64,000 nt of DNA from Reyranella sp. CPCC 100927 (GTDB taxonomy: Bacteria; Pseudomonadota; Alphaproteobacteria; Reyranellales; Reyranellaceae), in assembly GCF_007859315.1 (NCBI RefSeq), contig NZ_VOHA01000001.1, positions 248,001 to 312,000 on the forward strand. The letters are read 5' to 3'. The notes beneath the pieces are model-generated. The model was not told the origin of the DNA. It worked only from the letters and a program-made list of their open reading frames with translations, and did not search any database. The first letter of the stretch is position 1, and each line of letters starts with the position of its first letter. The position numbers were made by a program, and so were the translations under genes. Shown here in pieces: positions 46,445 to 55,260 of the stretch.

Positions 46445-46915
46445 ATGAGCGATGCCCAATCCGCTGACTCCGCGCCACCGCCGCCGCTGACCGTGCACGC
46501 GCAGTATGTGAAGGATCTGTCGTTCGAGAATCCCCGCTCGCCGCACAGCCTGATGGAGCAGGGCCAGCCGCAACTGGGCCTCAACGTGCTGGTGAAGACG
46601 CGCCAGCTTGAAGGCAGCACCTACGAAGTCGCCCTGGTCGTCGAGGCCGATGCCAAGACCGAGAAGGACGAGGTCGTTTTCGTGCTCGAGCTGGTCTATG
46701 GCGGCGTCTTCACTCTGGGCGAGGTGCCGCAGGAAGCCGTCGGACCGCTGCTGCTGATCGAGTGCCCGCGGCTGCTGTTTCCCTTTGCGCGCGCCGTGGT
46801 GGCCAACACGACGCGTGAGGCCGGCTTCCCGCCGCTGCAGATCGCGCCGGTCGATTTCGCCGCCCTCTATCGCCAGCAGTTGGAGCAGGCCGGCGGGCAG
46901 GTCGGTACAGCCTGA
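46445..46915 (+). CDS. secB: Protein-export chaperone SecB
   Basis: 156 residues. Begins with a proline-rich tail, then the SecB core QYVKDLSFENPRSP, a LELVYGGVFTL strand and the CPRLLFPFARAVVANTTREAGFPPL signature. It keeps preproteins unfolded and hands them to SecA. Start at ATG 46445 after a start further upstream in frame was rejected as lying in the divergent promoter gap. It is divergent from the phospholipase-D-like gene and convergent with dnaQ, as is usual in alphaproteobacteria. Confidence 0.95.
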   Translation: MSDAQSADSAPPPPLTVHAQYVKDLSFENPRSPHSLMEQGQPQLGLNVLVKTRQLEGSTYEVALVVEADAKTEKDEVVFVLELVYGGVFTLGEVPQEAVGPLLLIECPRLLFPFARAVVANTTREAGFPPLQIAPVDFAALYRQQLEQAGGQVGTA

Positions 46916-46921
46916 TTCTTT

Positions 46922-46949
46922 GGACCACGGGCGTTCACGCCCGTGATCC
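46922..46949. terminator. Hairpin between convergent secB and dnaQ
   Basis: CACGGGCG at 46926-46933 pairs with CGCCCGTG at 46938-46945 across a TTCA loop; flanking bases extend the stem to 12 with one wobble on the minus strand. It could end transcription from both genes. The T-runs are weak. Confidence 0.65.
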
Positions 46950-46957
46950 GAAAAGGC

Positions 46958-47650
46958 TTACGCCGCCGCGGCCTCCAGCAGCCAGATCGGGTTCTTGAGC
47001 TTTGCCAGGAACGCCGCGTGGGCGGCGAGCTCCGCGGCGCTGGGCGCATGCGGTCGTGGCGGTCGCCGTTCCTGGTGCGTCGCGGCGACCAGCACATCGA
47101 CCCGGACTTCGGTACCGGCGCCGACCAGGTCCAGTCCGCGCTGCCGGCCGCCGGTCAGCTCGATATAGACATCGGCCAACAGCTCGGCGTCGAGCAGGGC
47201 GCCATGCTTGGTGCGGCGTGAGTTGTCGACTCCCATGCGCTCGCAGAGGGCATCTAGGCTGACGCGCTGGCCGGGGAATTTGCGGCGCGCCAGCGTGACC
47301 GTGTCGACCACCTCGTTCTTCAGCGGCGGCATGCCGAGCCGGTCGAGCTCGGCATTGATGAACCCCATGTCGAACTGCGCGTTGTGGATCACCAGGCGGG
47401 CGTCGCTGACGAACGTCACGAATGCTTCGGCAACGGTCTCGAACAGCGGCTTGTCGCTCAGAAAATCGCTCGACAGCCCGTGGACCTGGAAGGCCTCGTC
47501 GGGCATGTCGCGCTGCGGGTTCAGGTAGGTGTGAAAGGTCTCGCCTGACGGCATGCCGTTCACCATTTCGACGCAGCCGATCTCGACCAGCCGATGGCCG
47601 GCGCGCGGATCCAGTCCCGTGGTCTCGGTGTCGAACACGAGTTCGCGCAT
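46958..47650 (-). CDS. dnaQ: DNA polymerase III epsilon subunit (3'-5' proofreading exonuclease)
   Basis: 230 residues, beginning MRELVFDTETTGLDP, with exonuclease motif I (D7, E9), motif II around VIHNAQFDMGF and motif III HGALLDAELLADVY. It proofreads for the replicative polymerase. ATG 47650 is the family start; the longer upstream frame runs into coaE. It lies 7 bases after coaE, so both are in one operon. Confidence 0.96.
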   Translation of the reverse strand: MRELVFDTETTGLDPRAGHRLVEIGCVEMVNGMPSGETFHTYLNPQRDMPDEAFQVHGLSSDFLSDKPLFETVAEAFVTFVSDARLVIHNAQFDMGFINAELDRLGMPPLKNEVVDTVTLARRKFPGQRVSLDALCERMGVDNSRRTKHGALLDAELLADVYIELTGGRQRGLDLVGAGTEVRVDVLVAATHQERRPPRPHAPSAAELAAHAAFLAKLKNPIWLLEAAAA

Positions 47651-47657
47651 CTCGTTC

Positions 47658-48320
47658 CTATCGCTTGCGTTGCCGCGCGAGCTGGGCCGTCCAGCGTTCG
47701 CGCCAGGGTTTGGCGGGCCATGTCGTGCCACGCCGGCGGGATAGTGCATCCAACGCGGCTTCGAGCGCCCGTCGGGTCGGCGCGATGCCGCCGTTGCTGG
47801 GGATCACGAAATCGGCAAGGCGGCGCTTGGTCCGATCCGGCACCTGGCGCCGGACGATGTCGAGGAATTTCGCTTCGGTCATGCTGGGGCGTGCCAGAAC
47901 GCGCCGCCGCTGCAGGAAAGCCGGCGCGCTGACCACCAGGGTGGCATCGACACGATGGTGCCCGTTGCCCTCGAACAGCAGCGGGATATCGAGCACGACC
48001 AGGGGCGTGCCGCGGGCGGCGTGATGCTTGAGGAACGCCCGCTGCCGCGCCTGCACCAGCGGATGGACGATGGCCTCCAGGCGGCGCAGTGCCGCCGGGT
48101 CGGCAAAGACCTTGGCGCCCAGCGCGGGGCGGTCGAGAACGCCGTCGCGCACGCTGCCGGGAAACGCGGCCTCGATGGCGGGCAGCGCCTCGCCGCCGCG
48201 GCCCTGCACGGCATGCACGGCGGCGTCTGCGTCGTAGACGGGGATCCGCATCTGCCGCAGCAGCCGGGTCGCTGTCGACTTGCCCATGCCGATCGAGCCG
48301 GTCAGTCCCACGATCATCAT
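47658..48320 (-). CDS. coaE: Dephospho-CoA kinase
   Basis: 220 residues; P-loop GLTGSIGMGKST at the N-terminus and DADAAVH with the catalytic aspartate next, then a VVLDIPLLFE segment. Last step of CoA synthesis. Two ATG codons in tandem open the gene. The MazF-like gene ends 5 bases upstream, so coaE may be read from the same transcript. In many relatives maf and aroE precede it, which is not the case here. Confidence 0.96.
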   Translation of the reverse strand: MMIVGLTGSIGMGKSTATRLLRQMRIPVYDADAAVHAVQGRGGEALPAIEAAFPGSVRDGVLDRPALGAKVFADPAALRRLEAIVHPLVQARQRAFLKHHAARGTPLVVLDIPLLFEGNGHHRVDATLVVSAPAFLQRRRVLARPSMTEAKFLDIVRRQVPDRTKRRLADFVIPSNGGIAPTRRALEAALDALSRRRGTTWPAKPWRERWTAQLARQRKR

Positions 48321-48325
48321 GGCGC

Positions 48326-48676
48326 TCAGTCGTCCTCCCCCATGGCCTCGCGCAGGGCGCGACGCACGGCCTTGGCGTCCTTCTTGGCCAGCGTCCCCAG
48401 CCGTCCCAGCGGCACGCCGTTGTCCAGCGTGAACAGCTTGAGGCGCACGACGGACGGCGCCGGCAGGCCGGCTTCTTCCAGGTCGGCGACGGCAATGTCG
48501 GTGGCCCAGCCGGCGGTTTCGGCTGACGTGATCATGGCAAAGACGGTGTGACCTTGGGCCAGGTTGAGCGTGCGGGTGGTCAGGACCAGGGCCGGCCGGC
48601 GACCGGTGGGCGCTGCCGACCCCAGCGGAAACGGGATGGCGACGACATCGAACCGGTCACAGATCACGATAGGCAT
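48326..48676 (-). CDS. MazF/PemK-family toxin-like protein
   Basis: 116 residues. The N-terminal VICDRFDVVAIPFPLG and GRRPALVLTTRTLN segments fit the MazF/PemK fold (mRNA interferases). The C-terminus is longer and charged. The start at 48676 overlaps the AbrB-like gene by 20 bases, as in toxin-antitoxin operons. RNase activity cannot be shown from the sequence. Confidence 0.82.
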   Translation of the reverse strand: MPIVICDRFDVVAIPFPLGSAAPTGRRPALVLTTRTLNLAQGHTVFAMITSAETAGWATDIAVADLEEAGLPAPSVVRLKLFTLDNGVPLGRLGTLAKKDAKAVRRALREAMGEDD

Positions 48677-48887
48677 CCTCGTCGGCCGCGCCGCCCCATT
48701 CGTCGAGCTGCGCGTTGGCCTGATCCCGGTCGGCGACCTCGACACGCATGGCGATTTTGCGCATGGTGGCCTGGCCGTCGGCCACGGCGAAGGCGACCAG
48801 ATCCCCTTCGCCCAATGACAGGGCTTCGCGCACCGCCTTGGGGATCGTGATCTGGCCCTTGGATGTCAGTCGGCTGATTTCCCGCAT
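48657..48887 (-). CDS. AbrB/MazE-type antitoxin
   Basis: 76 residues. The swapped-hairpin DNA-binding domain is clear: LTSKGQITIPKAVREALSLG at about 7-26. The C-terminal acidic part (AQLDEWGGAADEDAYRDL) would bind the toxin. It likely represses its own operon by binding the palindrome overlapping its start. Confidence 0.88.
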   Translation of the reverse strand: MREISRLTSKGQITIPKAVREALSLGEGDLVAFAVADGQATMRKIAMRVEVADRDQANAQLDEWGGAADEDAYRDL

Positions 48888-48911
48888 TCCTTACTTCCTG
48901 CGTAAGGAAGT
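48887..48911. promoter_or_regulatory. Palindrome over the antitoxin ribosome site, candidate operator
   Basis: TTCCTTAC at 48887-48894 is inverted as GTAAGGAA at 48902-48909, with a nested ACTTCCT/AGGAAGT pair at 48893-48899 and 48905-48911. It touches the first base of the antitoxin start codon and covers its ribosome site, the usual position for AbrB-type autorepression. Confidence 0.55.
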
Positions 48912-48982
48912 CCAGTTTAGGGAATTCGGGAAGACTTTCAACGGCCGGCCGGCCATTTCGGCAGTTTGACGGAGGATAACTC

Positions 48983-49711
48983 GTGAAACTTACCGATTTT
49001 ACCACCCTGTCATTCGATTGCTACGGCACGCTGATCGATTGGGAACGCGGCCTGCTGAGCGAGCTGCGGCCATGGATCATGCGAAACGCGGTCAATCTGG
49101 CCGATGAGGAAATTCTGAATGCCTTCAGCGCGGCGGAAACACGGTGCGAAGCGGCGACGCCGCGGAAGCTGTATCCCGAGATTCTGGCCGATGTCTTCCT
49201 GGCCCTGGCACAGCAATGGACCTTGCCGGCCAGCAGCGCCGATGCCCGTGCGTTCGGCGAGTCGGTAGGCCGCTGGCCGGCCTTCGCCGACAGCGCCGAG
49301 AGCCTGCAGTATCTGAAGCGCCACTACCGGCTGGTCATCCTGTCCAACGTCGACCGGGCGTCGTTCGCCCGCAGCAACGAGAAGCTGCAGGTCGATTTCG
49401 ATCACGTGATCACAGCCCAGGATATCGGCTCCTATAAGCCGAACCGGCGCAATTTCGAGTATCTGCTGCGCGAACTGTCGGCCATGGGCGTCAAGAAGGG
49501 CGAGATCCTGCACACGGCGCAAAGCCTGTTCCACGATATCGTCCCCGCCCAGGCGCTCGGGCTGAAGACGATGTGGGTCAATCGGCGCAAGGGACGGGAG
49601 GGCGCCGGGGCCACACCGGAGGCCAGTGTGTACCCCGACGCCGAGGTGGCGAGCCTGGCCGAGCTGGTCGCCCTGCACCGTGCGGGACGCCGACCGGTCG
49701 CCGATGCGTAG
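48983..49711 (+). CDS. Haloacid dehalogenase-like hydrolase (type II)
   Basis: 242 residues from GTG 48983, preceded by GGAGG. The nucleophile aspartate is D12 in SFDCYGTLIDW; the motif II region is VILSNVDRAS, and YKPNRRNFEYLL carries the motif III lysine. The segment layout resembles the L-2-haloacid dehalogenase branch of the HAD family. The substrate could be a haloacid or a phosphate ester; sequence does not settle it. Confidence 0.88.
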   Translation: MKLTDFTTLSFDCYGTLIDWERGLLSELRPWIMRNAVNLADEEILNAFSAAETRCEAATPRKLYPEILADVFLALAQQWTLPASSADARAFGESVGRWPAFADSAESLQYLKRHYRLVILSNVDRASFARSNEKLQVDFDHVITAQDIGSYKPNRRNFEYLLRELSAMGVKKGEILHTAQSLFHDIVPAQALGLKTMWVNRRKGREGAGATPEASVYPDAEVASLAELVALHRAGRRPVADA

Positions 49712-49713
49712 GA

Positions 49714-50997
49714 CTACGCTGCCACGGGCGGCTGCCGGCCGGCCAACAGCGTTCGCCACTGGGCGGCCATCTGGTCAGGATCAACCGCCGGCATCGGTGT
49801 GGGATCGGCCAGCTGCAGCGCCAGCTCAGGCTGGCTGGCCGGTGGCGGTGCAATGAGCCAGCCATTGATGGCCTGCTTCACCGATTTGGCCTCGGCACCG
49901 GTCCACACGACGGTCCGGTCCCAGCCGTGCGTGACCAGTCCGCCGGCGTCGCCGAGATCCATGCAGGTGACGTACCGCGGCTGGGCATAGGCGATGGGCT
50001 CGACGCCGGCCAGCAGACGGACGGCATTGTGGCCGGCGGTGCGCCCCATCGGCATGGCATGCTGGCACGACATCAGCGAGTCGTGGCCCGGGGCCGTGCT
50101 GGCGCGCGCCATGTCGCCGGCGGCCAGGATCGCGGCGTGGCCGTGAACGCGCAGGGCGGCATCGACCGACAGTCGGCCATCGGGGCCGACCGCACCCACC
50201 GCGCGACCCAGCGGATTGGCCTGCATGCCCGTTGCCCAGACCACGGTGGCGGCGGCGATGGTGCTGCCGTCTTCCAGTTCCACGCGCATGTCGGCACTGC
50301 GGTCGTCCGCCGTGATGGTGCGCACCAGCGCCTTGGGCCGGAACGTGACGCCCGTCTGTGCCAGGGCGTCGGCGATCGCCGCCTGTGGCTTGGTGCCCAG
50401 CGTGGCGCCGGCCGTCGCGGTGCGATCGAGCAGCACGATTCGGGCATTTTCACCGCCGCCAACGGCCAGCTCGCGCAGCCAGCCCCCCAACTCGGTCGCG
50501 ATCTCCAGTCCCGTGAAGCCGGCGCCGATCACGACGGCGGTGTAGCGACCGGCCGATGGCGCACGCTGCGGCAAGGCCGTCAGATGCCGGCGCAGATGGA
50601 ATGCCTCGGCCGCACTGTCCAGCACATGAACATGCGGCCGCCAGGCGTGCGGTGGCGGCGTGGTGTGGCTGCCTGTTGCCAGAACCAGGGTGTCGTAGGG
50701 GGCGTCGGCAACAGCACCGGTCGTCGTGCGCAAAGACGCAACGTGTCTTGCCGTATCCAATGCCTCGACGGTGCCGGCAACAAAACCGACATTCACCGCG
50801 GCCAGCAGCGGCGCGATATCGACCTCGAAGACCGGCTCGTGACGCTGGTACAGCCGTGGCTTGAGGCACAGCATCGATGTCGGGGCCACGACATCGATGG
50901 CGATGGACGGTGCGCCGAGGTCACGCCGGGCGCGGGCGGCGCCCAGCGCCGCCCACAGGCCGGCAAATCCGCTGCCGATGATCAGAACGCGTTTCAT
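49714..50997 (-). CDS. FAD-dependent pyridine-nucleotide oxidoreductase, NDH-2-like
   Basis: 427 residues with two Rossmann motifs: FAD-binding IIGSGFAGLWAA at the N-terminus and NAD(P)-binding VVIGAGFTGLEIATEL near residue 154. The ATG-type loop WATGMQANPL and the FAD-contact ILAAGDMAR follow. The length and layout match alternative NADH dehydrogenases and related oxidoreductases. The acceptor is unknown; no C-terminal membrane anchor is apparent. The two stops with the HAD gene are nearly adjacent (2-base gap). Confidence 0.87.
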   Translation of the reverse strand: MKRVLIIGSGFAGLWAALGAARARRDLGAPSIAIDVVAPTSMLCLKPRLYQRHEPVFEVDIAPLLAAVNVGFVAGTVEALDTARHVASLRTTTGAVADAPYDTLVLATGSHTTPPPHAWRPHVHVLDSAAEAFHLRRHLTALPQRAPSAGRYTAVVIGAGFTGLEIATELGGWLRELAVGGGENARIVLLDRTATAGATLGTKPQAAIADALAQTGVTFRPKALVRTITADDRSADMRVELEDGSTIAAATVVWATGMQANPLGRAVGAVGPDGRLSVDAALRVHGHAAILAAGDMARASTAPGHDSLMSCQHAMPMGRTAGHNAVRLLAGVEPIAYAQPRYVTCMDLGDAGGLVTHGWDRTVVWTGAEAKSVKQAINGWLIAPPPASQPELALQLADPTPMPAVDPDQMAAQWRTLLAGRQPPVAA

Positions 50998-51134
50998 GTC
51001 ATCTCCGCTCGGTGGTCATGAGCGGTAGACGCGCGGCCGCGCCGCCGTGTGACATCATCCGGCGATCGCATCCCAACTCTCGATCAGAGGTCGGAGGCAG
51101 GCGAACGGGCGCGCCTGCCTCCAATGGTGCGCCG

Positions 51135-52109
51135 TTACGGCAGCAGCACCGTCTGGCCGGTGGTCTTGCGGCTCTCCAGGTCGCGGTGGGCCTGGGCGGC
51201 ATCCTGCAGCGGATAGGTCTGGTCGATGGTGATCTTGACCTTGCCGCTCTTGACCACCTTGAACAGCTGCTTGGCGCAGTCCTCGAGGTCCTTGCGCGTG
51301 GCCGTGTAGGCGCCCAGCGACGGCCGCGTCAGGAACAGCGAACCCTTGGTGTTCAGCACGCCGGGCGAGAACGGCGGCACCGGGCCCGACGCGTTGCCGA
51401 ACGACACCATCAGGCCGCGCGGCGACAGGCTGTTCAGCGACGTCTCCCAGGTATCCTTGCCGACGCCGTCATAGACGACCGGCACGCCCTTGCCCTTGGT
51501 GATCTCCTTCACCCGGGCCGCGACGTCTTCCTTGCTGTAGTCGATGACCCAGGTGTAGCCGTTCTTCTTGGCCAGCGCCGCCTTCTCGGGCGACGACACG
51601 GTGCCGATCGCCTTGACGCCCAGCGCCTTGGCCCACTGGCCGAAGATCAGGCCGACGCCGCCGGCGGCGGCATGGAACAGCACGATGTCGCCCTTCTTGC
51701 ACTTGTAGGTGCGGCGAATGAGATACTCGGCCGTCATGCCCTTCAGCATCATCGCGGCCGCCTCGCGGTCCGACACGCCCTTGGGCACCGGCACCAGGAT
51801 TTCGGCCGGCACATTGCGCTCTTCGCAATAGGCGCCCGGCGCGCTGCCGGCATAGGCGACGCGGTCGCCCTTCTTGAAGCCTTTCACCTTCTTGCCGACG
51901 GCCACCACGACGCCGGCGGCTTCGCGCCCGATCGCATTGGGTGTCGGCACCGGATAGAGGCCGCTGCGGGTGTAGATGTCGATGAAGTTCAGCCCGATGG
52001 CGGTATGCTTGATCCTCACCTCGCCGGGGCCGGGATCGCCAACCTCGACATCTTCATAGACCATTTTCTCTGGACCGCCGGTCTCGTGGATGCGGACGGC
52101 TTTCACCAT
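51135..52109 (-). CDS. Quinone oxidoreductase, zeta-crystallin (MDR) family
   Basis: 324 residues of the zinc-free medium-chain reductase group. Start MVKAVRIHETGGPE; the cofactor loop AAAGGVGLIFGQW, near residue 148, fits NADPH binding; LNFIDIYTRSGLYP is typical. It reduces quinones or other enones with NADPH. No zinc-binding cysteine cluster is seen. A normal length and uninterrupted frame suggest activity. Confidence 0.93.
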   Translation of the reverse strand: MVKAVRIHETGGPEKMVYEDVEVGDPGPGEVRIKHTAIGLNFIDIYTRSGLYPVPTPNAIGREAAGVVVAVGKKVKGFKKGDRVAYAGSAPGAYCEERNVPAEILVPVPKGVSDREAAAMMLKGMTAEYLIRRTYKCKKGDIVLFHAAAGGVGLIFGQWAKALGVKAIGTVSSPEKAALAKKNGYTWVIDYSKEDVAARVKEITKGKGVPVVYDGVGKDTWETSLNSLSPRGLMVSFGNASGPVPPFSPGVLNTKGSLFLTRPSLGAYTATRKDLEDCAKQLFKVVKSGKVKITIDQTYPLQDAAQAHRDLESRKTTGQTVLLP

Positions 52110-52268
52110 GTCGTGCTCCTTGGCATTGTCGTACCGAACGCGCGGTCGACGCTCCCCATCTCGCGCGGGGCCGCACCCTAGTACGCCGTCGCGTGCGTCG
52201 CTACCGCCAACCCGCGTCGGCGGTCGTGGGCTTGCCGCGGCAGTGACGCTGGACTAAGCCTGACGGCC

Positions 52269-52697
52269 ATGCGCCCCGCCGACACCGTGACGATCCGCCG
52301 GCCGCCCGTTTCAGGCGCGCGTGCGCATGTCGTTGGCGTCGTGCTGCTGGCGCTGCTGTTGCAGGCCGCATTGCCGCTGCTGCATGCGCGCCTTCAGATG
52401 CTGTACGCCGTTCTGGCCGGTCAGCGCATTGATGTTGCCGCCTTCTGTCTGCCGGGGCATCCGGCACCGCCGGTCACACGCGACGCCGATGGGTTGCCGC
52501 CGGCGGCACCCCCGGGGCCCGCCGGCTGTCCGCTCTGTCAAGGCACGGGCGCGCCGGCCAGCGACATTCCTCTGCCGGCGGACGTGATAGCGCCGACTGT
52601 GGCGCGTATCACCACACCCATCGCGGGGGTAACGGCGCGTGTATACCCGGCTGCCGTGGCGCGATCGCATCGGCCACGCGGGCCGCCCGTCGTCTGA
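52269..52697 (+). CDS. DUF2946-like membrane/exported protein
   Basis: 142 residues. One hydrophobic helix near the N-terminus (VVGVVLLALLLQAALPLLHA) followed by a proline- and alanine-rich outer part with CPLC near residue 95, resembling the DUF2946 family often found beside copper genes. The copper chaperone gene follows 46 bases downstream. Function is not known; a metal-related role is only suggested by context. Confidence 0.72.
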   Translation: MRPADTVTIRRPPVSGARAHVVGVVLLALLLQAALPLLHARLQMLYAVLAGQRIDVAAFCLPGHPAPPVTRDADGLPPAAPPGPAGCPLCQGTGAPASDIPLPADVIAPTVARITTPIAGVTARVYPAAVARSHRPRGPPVV

Positions 52698-52743
52698 AGA
52701 ATTCATCGCGGCAATCTTCATGCGTTCAGACGACAGGTGTCTC

Positions 52744-53226
52744 ATGTCTACCGTTTCTCGTTATGGCGCGCTCGCGCTGGCCCTGCTTTTCATCGCGCCG
52801 ACGGCGTGGGCCCAGGACTACACCCAGGGTGATCTGAAGATCGTGCGACCGTGGGCACGCGAGACCGCCCGCATGGCGCGCGCCGGCGGCGCTTTCATGA
52901 CCATCGAAAACACCGGCGGTGCACCCGATCGGCTGCTCAAGGCCGCTTCGCCCGTGGCGGCGCGCACGGAAGTCCACACCGTCATCCAGGACGGCGACGT
53001 CATGCGCATGCGGGAGGTGCCGGCGATCGATCTGGCGCCGAAGGCGAAGGTCGAACTGAAGCCCGGCGGGTATCACGTCATGTTGATGGAGTTGAAGGCG
53101 CCGCTGAAAGCCGGTGACCGCTTTCCCCTGACGCTTACCTTCGAGAAAGCCGGTACCATCACTGTCGACATCTCCGTCGAGAAGCTCTCGGGCACGGCGC
53201 CGGATCACGGCAAGATGAAGCATTGA
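52744..53226 (+). CDS. Periplasmic copper chaperone, PCuAC family
   Basis: 160 residues with a signal peptide (about 1-23, ending TAWAQ). The copper site is visible as HTVIQDGDVMRMREV and the later GGYHVMLM segment, the H-M and H-M pairs of PCuAC proteins that deliver Cu(I) to cytochrome oxidase. Start ATG 52744 has an AGG ribosome site; an in-frame ATG at 52720 is possible. The C-terminus ends with HGKMKH, also metal-binding in look. Confidence 0.9.
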   Translation: MSTVSRYGALALALLFIAPTAWAQDYTQGDLKIVRPWARETARMARAGGAFMTIENTGGAPDRLLKAASPVAARTEVHTVIQDGDVMRMREVPAIDLAPKAKVELKPGGYHVMLMELKAPLKAGDRFPLTLTFEKAGTITVDISVEKLSGTAPDHGKMKH

Positions 53227-53463
53227 TCGACGGCACTGCGGCAGCAACGCTGTCGGCGTCCCACGCAACGGGATGAACCGAATGCGGCGTTGCGCCGTAT
53301 CGCAGGTGCAGCTCATCGGTGCGGCGCTGGTTATTTCCAGTGCCGCACGTCCTCGAGGGCGATTTTGTTTCCGGAAATCGGGACAGCGGCATGCCGGCGG
53401 TCGCCACCTTGTGCAGCGTTGCCGGTACACACATATTGACGGCTGGTGCGTGGGAGATTGTGC
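53227..53463. other. 237-base gap, no gene seen
   Basis: A short stem GTGCGGC at 53319-53325 with GCCGCAC at 53342-53348 is present; otherwise no promoter, RNA or repeat could be supported. Confidence 0.3.
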
Positions 53464-54582
53464 ATGCAGCGGCGCGCTTTCGTGGCCGGTGGGCTGGCGG
53501 GCGTCCTGGCATCGCCAGCGGTGCTCCACGCACAGACCAAGGTCTTCCGCAGCCCGACAGCGTCCTATCGGCTGGTCGCCTTGGCGTCCGGGCTGGAGCA
53601 GCCGTGGAGCATCGGCTTTCTGCCCGATGGCCGATTGCTGATCACCGAGCGACCGGGGCGTTTACGGGTGTTCGCGCACGGCAAGCTGGAAACCAGGCCG
53701 ATCGCCGGTGTGCCCGCGGTTCGGGCCCGCGGTCAGGGCGGGCTGTTGGACATCTGCCTGCATCCGAATTTCGCGCGTAATGGCGCGCTCTACCTGTCGT
53801 TGGCAGGGCCCGCGCCCGAGGGCGCCGTGACCCGCGTGGTCCGGGCCCGTTGGAGCGAGGGGGGCCTCGCCGATGTCACGCCGATCTTCGATGCGACGCC
53901 GGCCAACGACGGCGACCACTTCGGCTCGCGCATCGTCTTCGATCGGGCTGGCCTGATGTACGTCACCTGCGGCGAACGCTACCAGAGGCTGCAGGCCCAG
54001 CAGCTCGATGATCTGCGCGGCAAGGTCGTGCGACTGCGCGACGACGGGTCTGTGCCTCCCGATAACCCTTTCGTCGGCCGTGCCGGCGCCCGGCCGGAAA
54101 TTTTCACCTGTGGCCATCGCAACCCCCAGGGCCTCGCGCTGCATCCGGTCAGCGGCCGCCTGTGGGCGGTCGAGCACGGTCCCCGTGGCGGTGACGAACT
54201 CAACCTGCTGAGGGCCGGCGCCAACTATGGCTGGCCGCTGGCCACCTACGGTATCGACTACAGCGGTGCCAAGATCAGCGATCATAAGTCGCTGCCCGGC
54301 ATGGAAGAGCCGGTCCGCCATTGGGAGCCGTCGATCTCGCCCAGCGGCTTGGCATTCTACAACGGTGCTGCGTTCCCAGCCTGGCGGGGCTCGCTGTTCA
54401 CGGGGGCTCTGTCGGCCAGCGCGCTGGTGCGCATCGAATTGGACGGCGATCGCTACGTGTCCGAGGAGCGGCTGGTACCCGGCATGTTCGATATTCGCGA
54501 TGTCCGCCAAGGTCCAGACGGATTGCTGTACCTGATCACGCGTAGCGACAACGGCGGCCTCTACCGCATCGAACCGGCGTGA
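53464..54582 (+). CDS. PQQ-dependent aldose sugar dehydrogenase-like exported protein
   Basis: 372 residues. An N-terminal twin-arginine-like export signal (MQRRAFVAGGLAG) is followed by a beta-propeller fold: ASGLEQPWSIGFLPDGR, a FGSRIVFD segment, GHRNPQGLALHP and EHGPRGGDELNLL, signatures of the Asd/YliI soluble glucose dehydrogenase family that uses PQQ and calcium. ATG 53464 is preceded by GGGAG. PQQ synthesis genes are not in the window. Substrate range unknown. Confidence 0.9.
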   Translation: MQRRAFVAGGLAGVLASPAVLHAQTKVFRSPTASYRLVALASGLEQPWSIGFLPDGRLLITERPGRLRVFAHGKLETRPIAGVPAVRARGQGGLLDICLHPNFARNGALYLSLAGPAPEGAVTRVVRARWSEGGLADVTPIFDATPANDGDHFGSRIVFDRAGLMYVTCGERYQRLQAQQLDDLRGKVVRLRDDGSVPPDNPFVGRAGARPEIFTCGHRNPQGLALHPVSGRLWAVEHGPRGGDELNLLRAGANYGWPLATYGIDYSGAKISDHKSLPGMEEPVRHWEPSISPSGLAFYNGAAFPAWRGSLFTGALSASALVRIELDGDRYVSEERLVPGMFDIRDVRQGPDGLLYLITRSDNGGLYRIEPA

Positions 54583-54634
54583 GCGTTGGCGGTCGCGAGT
54601 TGCGTGCTCCGTGGGTGCCCGCTAGAAACGATTA

Positions 54635-55258
54635 ATGGTCGAAGCAAGTTTGATGCAGGGCGACGCCGCACCAACGATCGTTTTGGCGTCCGTCAGCGCC
54701 GGCCGGCGCATGCTGCTGGAAGGCGCCGGGATCCGGTTCACCGCCATCGCTCCCGGTGTCGACGAGGCTGCAGTGAAGGTCGAGGTCGCCGGGGCCGGCG
54801 CCGCCACGTTGGCCACGGTACTGGCCGACCGCAAGGCCCTGGCCGGCTCGGCGCGCGCGCCGGGCGCGCTCGTGATCGGCGGTGACACGACGCTCGCCTG
54901 CGAGGGCCGCCTGTTCGACAAACCGGACGACGTTGCGGCGGCGCGCGAGCAGCTGCGCTTCCTGCGCGGACGAGCACATAAGCTGCACTCGGCAGTCGCC
55001 GTCGCGCGCGACGGTGTCGTCGTGTGGCGACACATCGCGGCGGCAAAGATGACGATGCGGCTGTTCTCCGACGACTTCCTGGCGCACTACGTGGCCGTGT
55101 GCGGCGAAACGCTGACCACCTCGGTCGGCGCCTACCGTCTGGAGGGGCCGGGCGCCCAGCTTTTCGAGCGTATCGAGGGCGACTACTTCACCATTCTCGG
55201 TCTGCCGCTGTTGCCGTTGCTGGCCTGGTTGCGTACGGCCGGCGCGTTGCGGAGCTGA
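54635..55258 (+). CDS. maf: Maf-like nucleoside triphosphate pyrophosphatase
   Basis: 207 residues. The Maf N-terminus IVLASVSAGRRMLL, a VIGGDTTLACEGRLFDKP segment and SVGAYRLEGPGAQLFERIEGDY are the family motifs. It hydrolyses modified or canonical nucleotides as house-cleaning. An alternative start is at 54653. Two bases separate its stop from aroE, so they are cotranscribed. Confidence 0.93.
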   Translation: MVEASLMQGDAAPTIVLASVSAGRRMLLEGAGIRFTAIAPGVDEAAVKVEVAGAGAATLATVLADRKALAGSARAPGALVIGGDTTLACEGRLFDKPDDVAAAREQLRFLRGRAHKLHSAVAVARDGVVVWRHIAAAKMTMRLFSDDFLAHYVAVCGETLTTSVGAYRLEGPGAQLFERIEGDYFTILGLPLLPLLAWLRTAGALRS

Positions 55259-55260
55259 TC

